Shown one piece after another: positions 17,995-26,473 of a stretch of DNA of 64,000 bases. The first letter of the stretch is position 1. Every line of letters starts with the position of its first letter. Origin of the DNA: Timonella corticicola (GTDB lineage Bacteria; Actinomycetota; Actinomycetes; Actinomycetales; Cellulomonadaceae); NCBI RefSeq assembly GCF_042683685.1, contig NZ_JBHUOP010000004.1, forward strand, positions 434,001 through 498,000, given 5' to 3'. The position numbers and the translations under genes are program-made. The notes beneath the pieces are model-generated. The model was not told the origin of the DNA, made no database searches, and saw only the letters and a list, made by a program, of their open reading frames with translations.

Positions 17995-18537
17995 ATGACA
18001 ACACTCGCGCAAGTGCGCAAGGCAGCGCTGGCTCTACCGGAGGTTGAGGAAACCACCCATTTCGGGATGGTCGCGTTCAAGGTACGCGGTAAGGGCTTTG
18101 CATCCGTCACGAAGGACAAGGCTTGGCTGCAGGTCAACCTAGAAGCCAGCGACGCTGAAAACGTCATCGGCGAGATCGCAGGAGCAGAGCTGATCCTGCG
18201 TTCCGATGCCGTGATCGGTGTGAAGGTGCCATTGGGAGGCATCAACGGAATGCAATCCAACGCTCTGGTCTATCGGGCCTGGCTGGCCCGCGCACCCAAG
18301 AAACTAGCGCGCGTTGAGTCATCCGCAGCAACAGCGGACGTGGGGAGCATTGGCGATCTACCCGCGAGTATCGGCAGACCAGCAACGCGAGCGCTGGCGG
18401 GCGCCGGGCTGTCCACGCTAAAACTTCTCTCAACGTGGACGAAAGCAGCAGTCCTCGACCTACACGGAGTCGGGCCCAAAGCCGTTGACCTGCTTGAACG
18501 CGCTATGGCTGAACAGGGCCTCGACTTCAAGGCGTAA
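17995..18537 (+). CDS. MmcQ/YjbR-like protein with C-terminal helix-hairpin-helix
   Basis: The N-terminal 105 or so residues resemble the MmcQ/YjbR DNA-binding fold: VRKAALALPEVEETTHFGMVAFKVRGKGFASV and KVPLGGINGMQSNALVYRAWLARAPKKL. The C-terminal 60 residues (IGRPATRALAGAGLSTLKLL, then LHGVGPKAVDLLERAM) look like the helix-hairpin-helix of RNA polymerase alpha C-terminal domains and DNA repair proteins. The total is 180 residues. An AGGAGG ribosome site precedes the ATG. The two-domain layout suggests nucleic acid binding, but the function is unknown. Confidence 0.82.
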   Translation: MTTLAQVRKAALALPEVEETTHFGMVAFKVRGKGFASVTKDKAWLQVNLEASDAENVIGEIAGAELILRSDAVIGVKVPLGGINGMQSNALVYRAWLARAPKKLARVESSAATADVGSIGDLPASIGRPATRALAGAGLSTLKLLSTWTKAAVLDLHGVGPKAVDLLERAMAEQGLDFKA

Positions 18538-18630
18538 ATACGCAGGTGTAAACCTGCCCAAGGCGAGATGGGGCTGGAAGTTGCGGGCTCGTCGGCAATC
18601 AGGATGCTCAAAACCCGGTGTGCAGCCGAC

Positions 18631-18690
18631 ATGGTGATTTTCCGGGATCACCCACCAAGAAAAACCGCCCTCATGACGGAAAATCACCAT
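18631..18690. repeat. Long-spaced perfect inverted repeat between convergent genes
   Basis: ATGGTGATTTTCCG at 18631-18644 is repeated inverted and exactly at 18677-18690, with 32 bp between. It lies between the convergent YjbR-like gene and the methyltransferase gene. There is no T-run, so it is not a classical intrinsic terminator. It could be a factor-dependent terminator structure or the remnant of a small mobile element. Confidence 0.6.
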
Positions 18691-18720
18691 ACGAGTAACC
18701 GGAAGTGACTCGAACCAGAG

Positions 18721-19437
18721 CTACGGCTCCTCGCGGATAACCTCAAGCACACGGAATCCCTTCGACGACGCGACGCGCACCACGTGCGCGTTCACCCCAC
18801 CGCCCCTACCCGGGGAAAACTGCTCCTCAAGCCACCGATGCAGGGAATCGGCCCCGAGGTTCTTCTGCACCACCAAGAACGCTGACGCACCCGGAATAAG
18901 ACGAGGCAACCACTGCAGCATCAGATCATGCAACACCTCCTTGCCCACCCGAATGGGGGGATTGGACCACACCTCAGAGAACCCGATGTCGGATGGAACC
19001 TCGTGCGGGAGCACTGCCCGCACGTTCTTCACCCCGAGCCGTTCGGCATTCTCGCGTGTGAGCGCAAGCGACCGCTCATTGACGTCCACAGCCCACACCG
19101 TCGCATCGGGATTGAGTGAAGCCATAGTGAGAGCAATCGGACCCCAACCGCAGCCGAGATCCAACAGGTGACCACCCGGAGGCGCGGACATCTCGCGCAG
19201 GAGAACCTTCGTACCCAGATCAACGTGACCCGGCGAAAAAATACCCGGAGCCGTCACCACGTCCACAGTCCGGCCCGCAAGCTCCACAGTGATCGTGCGA
19301 CGCTCGAACTCGCCCGCAGGAGTTGAAAAGTAGTGATCAATCTGAGGCGCCGAGACCTCAGCTTTTGCGCTGGCAGGAGCGTCATTGCGTGGGGCCGAGG
19401 TAGAGCGCGCTGGACGCGGCGGCGAAGAACTGTTCAC
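18721..19437 (-). CDS. RsmC-like class I SAM methyltransferase
   Basis: The 238-residue protein has the pattern of the small methyltransferase domain of RsmC/RlmG enzymes: DHYFSTPAG near the start, the SAM-binding LLDLGCGWGPIAL, AVDVNERSL, and the catalytic NPPI motif. It lacks the N-terminal half of E. coli RsmC, as in the single-domain YbxB class. Guanine-N2 methylation of rRNA is the likely reaction; the exact site is not readable. The first 25 residues are Ser/Pro/Ala-rich. The GTG start is 6 nt after TAGGCT on the minus strand, suggesting a leaderless mRNA. Confidence 0.85.
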   Translation of the reverse strand: MNSSSPPRPARSTSAPRNDAPASAKAEVSAPQIDHYFSTPAGEFERRTITVELAGRTVDVVTAPGIFSPGHVDLGTKVLLREMSAPPGGHLLDLGCGWGPIALTMASLNPDATVWAVDVNERSLALTRENAERLGVKNVRAVLPHEVPSDIGFSEVWSNPPIRVGKEVLHDLMLQWLPRLIPGASAFLVVQKNLGADSLHRWLEEQFSPGRGGGVNAHVVRVASSKGFRVLEVIREEP

Positions 19438-19561
19438 AGACCAAGCCTACTGTGGCTACAGGGTCAAACTGCGCTGCAAGCGAATAATAAGTGGAACGTC
19501 ACGTCGCGAGAACTAGAATAGACACAGCCGAAAAATCGGCCCAGTTACAAAGAAGGAATGC

Positions 19562-21109
19562 ATGCCACAAGATCCGTCACCGTTCGAATCCTCGTCCCTT
19601 GATCCGGAGAACCTGGACGAGGCAGTCTGGGAGAACGACGCTCGCAGCGAACGCGACATCGCACATGATGTTGTCGCACGAGTCCTCGCTCGCGCCGGAA
19701 CTGCACTTGACGAGGGCGATACGCGGCACTCAGCCCACGACGGAGACCAGTTCGACCTCGAAGAGCGATCCGCGCTACGTCGTGTTGTCGGTCTGTCCAC
19801 CGAACTTGAAGACGTCACCGAGGTTGAATACCGCAAACTGCGCCTTGAGCGCGTTGTCCTTGTTGGCCTCTACACCAAGGGAACCACGCTCGATGCTGAG
19901 ATCTCGCTACGCGAACTCGCGGCACTTGCGGAGACTGCCGGTTCCGAAGTGCTTGATGGCATCCTGCAACGCCGTGGAACCCCGGACCCAGGAACCTATC
20001 TCGGCTCGGGTAAGGCTCGGGAACTTGCGGAGTTGGTTGCCCGCGTCGGCGCAGATACCGTGATCGTGGACGGGGAGCTTGGCGCTTCCCAGCGTCGTGC
20101 GCTTGAGGACATCATCAAGGTCAAGGTCATCGACCGGACCGCACTGATCCTCGATATCTTCGCTCAGCACGCCAAATCCCGTGAGGGCAAGGCCCAGGTT
20201 GAGTTGGCTCAACTCGAATATCTCCTCCCGCGTCTGCGTGGTTGGGGTGAGTCCATGTCCCGTCAGGCCGGTGGCCAGGTTGGTGGCGCGGGAGCTGGTA
20301 TGGGTAGCCGCGGACCCGGTGAAACCAAGATCGAACTTGATCGTCGCCGCATTCGTAACCGAATGGCGAAGCTGCGCAGGGAGATAGCGGCGATGAAGCC
20401 CGCGCGCGACACAAAGCGGGCAGCCCGCAACAAGAACGCGATTCCTGCCGTGTCAATTGCCGGCTACACGAACGCTGGCAAATCCTCACTGTTGAACGCG
20501 CTGACGGGGGCAGGTGTCCTGGTGGAGAATGCCCTGTTCGCCACCTTGGACCCAACCGTGCGCCGGACCACCACACCGGATGGCCGGGTATACACCCTCG
20601 CCGACACCGTTGGATTTGTGCGTAATCTGCCGACCCAACTCGTTGAGGCGTTCCGTTCTACACTTGAGGAGGTCGCAGACAGCGACCTGATCGTGCACGT
20701 GGTTGACGGCTCGCACCCAGACCCAGAAGGCCAGATCAGCGCGGTGCGTACTGTGTTCTCCGAGATCGGTGGGGTTGAGGACATCCCTGAACTCGTCGTG
20801 TTGAACAAGGCGGACATGGCGGACCCTGAGGTGATTGCCCGAGTCCAACGCCGAGAAATCAACGTATACGTTGTTTCCGCACACACCGGTCAGGGCATCA
20901 GGGAACTGCTCGAAGCAATCGCTGACGCTCTGCCGCGCCCAGGGGTTTTCGTGGATGTGGTCGTGCCGTACTCTCGCGGTGACCTGATCTCGCGCGTGCA
21001 CGAACACGGAGAGATCGAAGCCATCGAACACGTTGCCGAAGGTACCTCCGTGCGCGGTCGGGTGGATGCTGACCTCGCAACCGAATTGCAGGCAGCGTCG
21101 GTTCGCTAA
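19562..21109 (+). CDS. hflX: GTPase HflX
   Basis: HflX is a ribosome-associated GTPase that splits or rescues stalled ribosomes under stress. The 515-residue product has the HflX N-terminal domain (ERVVLVGLYT, the GTPDPGTYLGSGKARELAELV motif split over about 40 residues), a glycine-rich linker (residues about 235-255), and a G domain with GYTNAGKSS near residue 301, DTVGF, and NKAD. The N-terminus is about 60 residues longer than the E. coli protein and acidic. It sits in the conserved miaA-dapF-hflX order. Confidence 0.95.
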   Translation: MPQDPSPFESSSLDPENLDEAVWENDARSERDIAHDVVARVLARAGTALDEGDTRHSAHDGDQFDLEERSALRRVVGLSTELEDVTEVEYRKLRLERVVLVGLYTKGTTLDAEISLRELAALAETAGSEVLDGILQRRGTPDPGTYLGSGKARELAELVARVGADTVIVDGELGASQRRALEDIIKVKVIDRTALILDIFAQHAKSREGKAQVELAQLEYLLPRLRGWGESMSRQAGGQVGGAGAGMGSRGPGETKIELDRRRIRNRMAKLRREIAAMKPARDTKRAARNKNAIPAVSIAGYTNAGKSSLLNALTGAGVLVENALFATLDPTVRRTTTPDGRVYTLADTVGFVRNLPTQLVEAFRSTLEEVADSDLIVHVVDGSHPDPEGQISAVRTVFSEIGGVEDIPELVVLNKADMADPEVIARVQRREINVYVVSAHTGQGIRELLEAIADALPRPGVFVDVVVPYSRGDLISRVHEHGEIEAIEHVAEGTSVRGRVDADLATELQAASVR

Positions 21110-21257
21110 GCCTGCGAGGCCATTGTCTACGCATGACCAGTGTGGCGCATCGCAGAAGACACCCTGGACGCTGCTCTGACTGTCACAAGGGGTGCGAGAC
21201 GCCATAGTTCCGGGTGTGGAAAACCGACTGTACGCCCAGCCTGATCGGCTAGAGTTG

Positions 21258-21292
21258 ACTGTTCGACCCGTACTGATTACGGGTCGAACAGT
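21258..21292. promoter_or_regulatory. Perfect palindrome with 15-bp arms upstream of the DinG-like gene
   Basis: The arms at 21258-21272 (ACTGTTCGACCCGTA) and 21278-21292 are exact inverted copies around a 5-base CTGAT spacer. The site ends 33 bp before the GTG start. It contains GTTCG and CGAAC, but in the reverse order to a LexA box, so it is not an SOS box. There is no T-run. An operator for an unknown dimeric regulator or an mRNA leader hairpin are both possible. Confidence 0.65.
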
Positions 21293-21324
21293 TGTGTGCT
21301 GACGACCTATCGAAGGACCTTCCA

Positions 21325-23328
21325 GTGAGCGAGACCTCCACCGATGCGCTGCTAGATGTTGCGGTCAGCACACTTGGAGGAACGCCGCGCAAAGGGCAGC
21401 GTGCCATGGCTAACGCAGTGGCGTCCGCCCTGCATGACCAGGAACATCTTCTGGTCCAGGCAGGAACCGGTACGGGTAAATCGCTCGGCTATCTCGTTCC
21501 GGCCGTTGAACATGCCGTGCACAAGGATGAGCGCGTCATCGTCTCAACCGCGACCTTGGCCCTCCAACGCCAAATCATGACCAGGGATCTGCCACTCGTC
21601 GCCGAGGCCCTTAAACCACATCTGCCGCGCCGTCCCGAAATCGCTCTGCTCAAGGGCTGGAACAACTATGCGTGCCTGCATAAGGTACACGGCGGATATC
21701 CCGTTGAGGAGCAAAACACGCTCTTCGACGCCCCCACATCACGTGCTTCGGCTGGCGGCGGCGAGGGCCAGGAGGAGGGTCTTGTCGCCCAAGTGAAGCG
21801 CCTGCACGAGTGGATCAACACAACCGACACGGGCGACCGCGATGACCTGGAACCCGGCGTCTCTGAAAAGGCGTGGCGTCAGGTCTCCATCTCCAAACTC
21901 GAGTGCCTGGGATCGAAATGCCCGCTCATCGAGGAGTGCTTCCCCGAAGCGGCCAAACAACTCGCTTTTGAGTCCGACGTTGTGGTCACCAACCACACCA
22001 TGATCGGGATTGCGTCGACCGGCTCACCAAACGTCCTACCCGAGTTCGGTCCGCTGATTGTCGACGAGGCCCACGAGTTGGTTGATCGGGTGACCTCCGC
22101 TGCCACGGCCGAGCTCTCGCTCGGCTCGATTGAGCAGGCGGCGCGCTTGGCGCGCCGCAATGGGGGCGTCAGTACGGGAAACCTGGAACTCGCGGTGGAG
22201 AACTTTGGACAGGTCATGCTTGAGATCCCCGAGCAGACCTTCACTGACGCTATGCCGGAAGAACTCCAACTGTGTGTCGAAGCGATCCGCGATGCGGCAC
22301 GAGACCTCGTCACGCAGCTCAAGCCCAAGGACAACCAGAACGACGTGGACAGCGGCGTGAAGGTTGCAACCGCCGCTATGCTCGTGATCTTTGAAATCGC
22401 AGAGCGCATGGCTGCTGCTGACCGAGGCGTTGACGTACTGTGGGCCTCAAAACCCCGATTCGGGTCGGAGGAGGGCGTGGCCCGCCTGAACATCGCTCCA
22501 CTCGGAGTGGCTGGTCTGCTTGGAGTGAACCTGTGGGGAATGCACACCGGCATCATGACATCTGCGACCCTGTCGCTTGGCGACTCGTTCGAGCCCGTTG
22601 CCCGCAGCATCGGCATGGATGCGGCGGTGAACCCTGAAACGGGTGAAAAGCGAACGTGGGATGCGCAGGATGTGGGTTCCCCGTTTGACTACCCCAAACA
22701 GGGCATCCTGTACATCGCAAAGGACCTACCCACACCGGGACAGAGCCCCACCACCGAATCGCAACTGGACACCATCGCCGAGCTCATTGAGGCCGCTGGC
22801 GGGCGAACGCTGGGTCTGTTCTCCTCACGCCGAGCTGCGGAGATGGCGGCGGAGGAAATGCGCAACCGCGTGGACTATCCCATCTTCTGCCAGGGCGAGG
22901 ATCAACTTCCAACCCTGGTCAGACAGTTCAAGGAATATGAGGAATCGTGTCTGTTCGGCACGCTGTCCCTGTGGCAGGGAGTGGATGTTCCAGGGCCGGC
23001 ATGTCAGCTTGTGATCATGGATCGTATTCCGTTCCCGCGCCCCGACGACCCGGTCAAGTCGGCACGTTCGAGACTCATCGCCGCCAACGGTGGGAATGGT
23101 TTCATGCAGGTTGCCGCCTCCCATGCGGCGCTGCTGCTCGCACAGGGGGCTGGACGGCTTGTGCGTACCGTGGACGACAGGGGAGTCGTTGCGGTGCTCG
23201 ACCCACGCCTGGCCACAGCGCGCTATGGTTCGTTCCTGATCAAGTCCATGCCCGACTTTTGGCAGACACATGACAAGAATGTCGTGGTGAACGCGCTGAG
23301 GCGCCTGCGCGCTGCTGACGCGAAGTGA
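21325..23328 (+). CDS. DinG/XPD-type ATP-dependent DNA helicase
   Basis: This 667-residue protein is an iron-sulphur superfamily 2 helicase. Walker A AGTGTGKS lies near residue 48, the DEAH box in IVDEAHELVDR, and the candidate [4Fe-4S] cysteines in NNYACLHK and then LECLGSKCPLIEEC. Near the end are the motif V/VI regions LWQGVDVPG and QGAGRLVRTVDDRG. The family unwinds DNA 5' to 3', including D-loops and R-loops. GTG 21325 has GAAGGA 7 nt upstream and is preferred over a TTG at 21292. No SOS box was found in front of it. Confidence 0.92.
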   Translation: MSETSTDALLDVAVSTLGGTPRKGQRAMANAVASALHDQEHLLVQAGTGTGKSLGYLVPAVEHAVHKDERVIVSTATLALQRQIMTRDLPLVAEALKPHLPRRPEIALLKGWNNYACLHKVHGGYPVEEQNTLFDAPTSRASAGGGEGQEEGLVAQVKRLHEWINTTDTGDRDDLEPGVSEKAWRQVSISKLECLGSKCPLIEECFPEAAKQLAFESDVVVTNHTMIGIASTGSPNVLPEFGPLIVDEAHELVDRVTSAATAELSLGSIEQAARLARRNGGVSTGNLELAVENFGQVMLEIPEQTFTDAMPEELQLCVEAIRDAARDLVTQLKPKDNQNDVDSGVKVATAAMLVIFEIAERMAAADRGVDVLWASKPRFGSEEGVARLNIAPLGVAGLLGVNLWGMHTGIMTSATLSLGDSFEPVARSIGMDAAVNPETGEKRTWDAQDVGSPFDYPKQGILYIAKDLPTPGQSPTTESQLDTIAELIEAAGGRTLGLFSSRRAAEMAAEEMRNRVDYPIFCQGEDQLPTLVRQFKEYEESCLFGTLSLWQGVDVPGPACQLVIMDRIPFPRPDDPVKSARSRLIAANGGNGFMQVAASHAALLLAQGAGRLVRTVDDRGVVAVLDPRLATARYGSFLIKSMPDFWQTHDKNVVVNALRRLRAADAK

Positions 23329-23384
23329 CGTAAGTTCAAGTATTGTGAGTGCGAGAACTCAACCGCCGTCAGAGGGGAATCCAT

Positions 23385-24386
23385 ATGTACTTCGAGTCAC
23401 TCGGGTCCGCTTCCGAAGCCTCCGCTTCGTCGAGCACCCACAAGACCTCAAAGGTATCGATCGTCGGGGCTGGGGCCGTCGGCTCAACCATGGCCTACGC
23501 GGCGCTCATGCGTGGTTCCGCCCGCACTGTCGCGCTCTATGACATCAACGCGTCCAAGGTCCAAGCAGAGGTCCTCGACCTGTCGCACGGCATTCAGTTC
23601 ATGCCGATGGCAAATGTCCTGGGATCAGACGATGTTGAGGTCTGCCGTGACTCTGATGTCATCATGGTGACCGCAGGCGCGAAGCAGAAGCCCGGACAGT
23701 CGCGCATCGACCTCGCTGAAGCGACCATCAACCTGGTCAAGACGATCCTTCCGCCGCTCCTTGAAGTCGCCCCAAACGCAACCTACGTCATGGTCACCAA
23801 TCCTGTAGACGTTGTCACGTATGCGGCATTGAAGATTACCGGACTGCCACGTCACCAGTTGTTCGGTTCCGGTACCGTCCTGGACTCCTCCCGATTGCGA
23901 TATGTCCTTGCGCGTGAGCTCGGCGTAGCTGTTCAGAATGTTCACGCATACATGGCCGGTGAGCACGGCGACTCGGAGATCCCACTGTGGAGTTCCGCGA
24001 CCATTGGTGGTGTACCGCTGCTGGACTGGCCTGGAATCAACGGACGTGGCCCACTGACTGAGGCACAACGCGAGGCTATCGCCAACGAGGTCATCACCTC
24101 CGCCTACTCGATCATCGAGGGCAAGGGCGCCACCAACTACGCTGTTGCGCTTGCTGGTTCTCGAATCATTGAGGCGCTCCTCAAGGACGAAAACCGAGTG
24201 CTTCCGGTGTCGACGCTCGTGGACAACTACTTCTCGATCACCGATGTGTGCCTGTCCATTCCAACCGTTGTCGGTGGGCGGGGCGCGGCAGAGCAACTGC
24301 GAGTCCCACTGTCCAACGCTGAATACGATGGTCTCAAGAGTTCGGCTCAGAAACTCAAGGAAGTCGCACGTCAGTTCGGTTACTGA
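23385..24386 (+). CDS. ldh: L-lactate dehydrogenase
   Basis: This enzyme reduces pyruvate to L-lactate with NADH, closing fermentative glycolysis. The 333-residue product has the NAD-binding VGAGAVGSTMAYA, DINASKV, the TAGAKQKPGQSR loop, TNPVDV, the GSGTVLDSSRLRY stretch, and the catalytic His in GEHGDSE. The loop Gln-Lys-Pro-Gly-Gln is typical of lactate rather than malate dehydrogenases. ATG 23385 follows AGAGGGGAA; the frame also opens earlier at 23349. It lies 56 bp after the helicase gene with no clear terminator between. Confidence 0.96.
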   Translation: MYFESLGSASEASASSSTHKTSKVSIVGAGAVGSTMAYAALMRGSARTVALYDINASKVQAEVLDLSHGIQFMPMANVLGSDDVEVCRDSDVIMVTAGAKQKPGQSRIDLAEATINLVKTILPPLLEVAPNATYVMVTNPVDVVTYAALKITGLPRHQLFGSGTVLDSSRLRYVLARELGVAVQNVHAYMAGEHGDSEIPLWSSATIGGVPLLDWPGINGRGPLTEAQREAIANEVITSAYSIIEGKGATNYAVALAGSRIIEALLKDENRVLPVSTLVDNYFSITDVCLSIPTVVGGRGAAEQLRVPLSNAEYDGLKSSAQKLKEVARQFGY

Positions 24387-24495
24387 GCCCCAGTGCACAG
24401 TTGAGGGCTTGTCTTCCACCGATCTCCGTGAAGACCTGATCAGAGAGCCGCGAGCCTCACGATCCATAGTGAGGACACGCCCTAGGCTGTATGTC

Positions 24496-24573
24496 ATGAC
24501 TGAGATCACCATCGATGTGGATGGCATACCGACCCCATGGCGTGCGCGCCACGCCGCTGGGAGCGGTTCGTGA
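24496..24573 (+). CDS. Possible 25-codon leader ORF before the acetyltransferase
   Basis: An ATG at 24496 opens a 25-residue frame ending at a TGA that overlaps the next gene's GTG by 4 bp (GTGA). A TAGGCT hexamer lies 7 nt before the ATG, as at other leaderless starts in this window. It may be a translated leader that couples to the acetyltransferase, or the 5' end of a gene whose frame has been lost. It has no recognisable domain. Confidence 0.4.
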   Translation: MTEITIDVDGIPTPWRARHAAGSGS

Positions 24574-26264
24574 CGACGCGGCCGTTCGACGCACATCACT
24601 ACGACGTGGCGCCGTGGGAGTTCTGGGACCACGCCGACAAGTCCGAGCACGCCGCCCAGTTGGAATTGCAGCGGCAGTTTCTCGCCCTGCATCCCGAGTG
24701 CACGTTGGGCGACCAGTGCTTCATCTCCAGCCAGGCGGCAGTACAGCCCGGTGTCGTCCACATCGGTGCACGTTCCACCATCGCGGCACGCGTGCACATT
24801 GACGGGGAGGTGAGCATCGGTGCGGACTGTTCGGTGAACGTCGACGCCGCCGTGAGGGGACGGGTGAGCATCGGCGATGCCACGCGCATCGGTGCCCGCA
24901 CCTCTCTGGTGGGCTTCAACCACGGTTTCGACGCAGAGCCGGAGGTGTTCCGCCAGCCTCACACGAGCCAGGGCATCCGCATCGGCCGCGACGTGTGGAT
25001 CGGCAGCAGCGTAACCGTGCTGGACGGTGTGAGCATTGGCGACAAGGCCGTGATCGGGGCCGGATCGGTTGTGACCAAGGATGTACCGTCTGGAGCGATC
25101 GCGGTGGGGAATCCCGCCCGGGTGGTGCGGTGGCGGGTGGCACCACAGCAGGACGATGCGCTGATATCGGCGCTGCGCGAGTTCGACGCGGCGGTGAAGC
25201 GAGATGTCAGGGGTATCGTCGCCCAGGCCTGGAACCCAGGGCTGAACGGAGGCCTCTTCAGCGATGCGCAGGGCCGTCCACCCACGCTCCGTGCGCAGTG
25301 CGATGCCATCGAACTGTATGCGGCGGTGTACGGCGAGGTGCCGCCGCAGCGCAGCATCGAACAGCATCGTGACCTGCTTGCCTCGTGGCAAGATCCCACT
25401 AGCGGCCTGTTCTTTGACTTCGACGCCAGCGATGGTGGCGACAACGGTGCATTGCAAACGCAGAGGAGATGCTTCGAGGACCCGGACGCGAGTTACACGC
25501 TTCTGGCCGCTGGCTACGCGCTGCGGCTACTTGGCGCCGAGCCACCGCACGGCGTCGCGTTTCTTCGAGAGGCCACGGCCGATGCACTGGTCGCCTACCT
25601 TGACGACCTGCCATGGACGAACAAGGCATGGACCGCCGGTCATCAGGTGGACGCGCTGGGCACGGCTGTTTTGCTGGACTGGGAACGCGTAGGTTCGCAC
25701 GCGCCCACCCACCTGCGCACCCTCCTGGGCTGGCTCATCGCCGCCGTGGACGACGAGACGGGTATGTGGGGGAGCGCTGCCGACGACGGCGACCTGCTGC
25801 AGATGGTCAACGGCTACTACCGCCTCACGCGCGGTACGTTCGCGCAGTTCGGTGTGGCGCCGCCACACCCGGAGAGGGTGATCGACACGGTACTGCAACA
25901 TGTGCGCCGGGGAGAGTGCTTCGCGATGTCGCGCCAGGACGCCTGCAATGTGCTCGACGTGCTGCATCCACTGCGCTTGGCAGGGGCGTACACTCGCCAT
26001 CGCGCAAGCGAGGTCACGGAGGTGGCTCGCACGCTGCTGGCCGATGCGCTCGCTCGCTATATACCGGGAGAGGGCTTTGCGTTCGCCGCGGTGGAGTCGC
26101 CCGGTATTGATGCGGAGCAGCGCGCACCAGGCCTGCAGGGCACGGAGATGTGGCTCACCATTGTCTGGCTTGCCGCAGACCTGCTCGGGCTGTCCGGCAA
26201 CCTGACCTACGAGCCACGGGGCGTGCATCGGTCAGTCCCCGAGACGGTTCTGTCCTCGTCCTAG
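24570..26264 (+). CDS. Hexapeptide-repeat acetyltransferase fused to a large helical domain
   Basis: The first 200 residues form a left-handed beta-helix acyltransferase of the maltose/galactoside O-acetyltransferase class: imperfect hexapeptide turns (IGARSTIAARVHIDG, IGADCSVNVDAAV), the NHGFD catalytic-region His, and the closing IGAGSVVTKDVPSGAIAVGNPARVVR. The remaining 360 or so residues are rich in Trp, Leu and Ala helices (GHQVDALGTAVLLDWERVG, DDETGMWGS, GTEMWLTIVWLAADLLG) and suggest an alpha/alpha toroid like those of glycosidases or terpene cyclases. GTG 24570 has GGGAGCGG just upstream. GC is visibly higher than in its neighbours. Its natural substrate, perhaps a sugar or cell-wall glycan, is unknown. 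Confidence 0.82.
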   Translation: MTTRPFDAHHYDVAPWEFWDHADKSEHAAQLELQRQFLALHPECTLGDQCFISSQAAVQPGVVHIGARSTIAARVHIDGEVSIGADCSVNVDAAVRGRVSIGDATRIGARTSLVGFNHGFDAEPEVFRQPHTSQGIRIGRDVWIGSSVTVLDGVSIGDKAVIGAGSVVTKDVPSGAIAVGNPARVVRWRVAPQQDDALISALREFDAAVKRDVRGIVAQAWNPGLNGGLFSDAQGRPPTLRAQCDAIELYAAVYGEVPPQRSIEQHRDLLASWQDPTSGLFFDFDASDGGDNGALQTQRRCFEDPDASYTLLAAGYALRLLGAEPPHGVAFLREATADALVAYLDDLPWTNKAWTAGHQVDALGTAVLLDWERVGSHAPTHLRTLLGWLIAAVDDETGMWGSAADDGDLLQMVNGYYRLTRGTFAQFGVAPPHPERVIDTVLQHVRRGECFAMSRQDACNVLDVLHPLRLAGAYTRHRASEVTEVARTLLADALARYIPGEGFAFAAVESPGIDAEQRAPGLQGTEMWLTIVWLAADLLGLSGNLTYEPRGVHRSVPETVLSSS

Positions 26265-26422
26265 ACCGCTGCTGTATCGCGGGCCGTTATTCGGGGCGGA
26301 ACGACAACATTCGCCACCCGCACCCGCCGAGGACGACGCGGTGCCACCATCAGCGCCATCCTCATCTGGCTACCTCATATGGGAGACGTGCTCTGGCCGC
26401 AAAGCCTAGAAACGAACGCAGA

Positions 26423-26454
26423 GGGGCGCGGAAGCCACATGGTTTCCGCGCCCC
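26423..26454. terminator. GC-rich hairpin between convergent acetyltransferase and lexA genes
   Basis: GGGGCGCGGAA at 26423-26433 pairs exactly with TTCCGCGCCCC at 26444-26454 across a 10-base loop. It lies 20 bp after the lexA stop on the minus strand. There is no T-run in either direction, as is common for terminators in this phylum. The rest of 26265-26473 shows nothing else. Confidence 0.6.
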
Positions 26455-26473
26455 CTCGTGTCTACTGCCAGAG

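Noticed and set aside
17235..18260. 341-codon minus-strand frame across dapF
   Set aside because: It is antisense to dapF and the YjbR-like gene, and its low-complexity Ser/Thr/Pro translation marks it as a shadow.
21258..21292. SOS box before the DinG-like gene
   Set aside because: The half-sites are in the order GTTCG...CGAAC with a long spacing, the reverse of the LexA consensus.
23625..25457. 610-codon open frame on the minus strand across ldh and the acetyltransferase
   Set aside because: It is antisense to two well-supported genes, has no recognisable domain, and is the kind of shadow frame common in GC-rich DNA.
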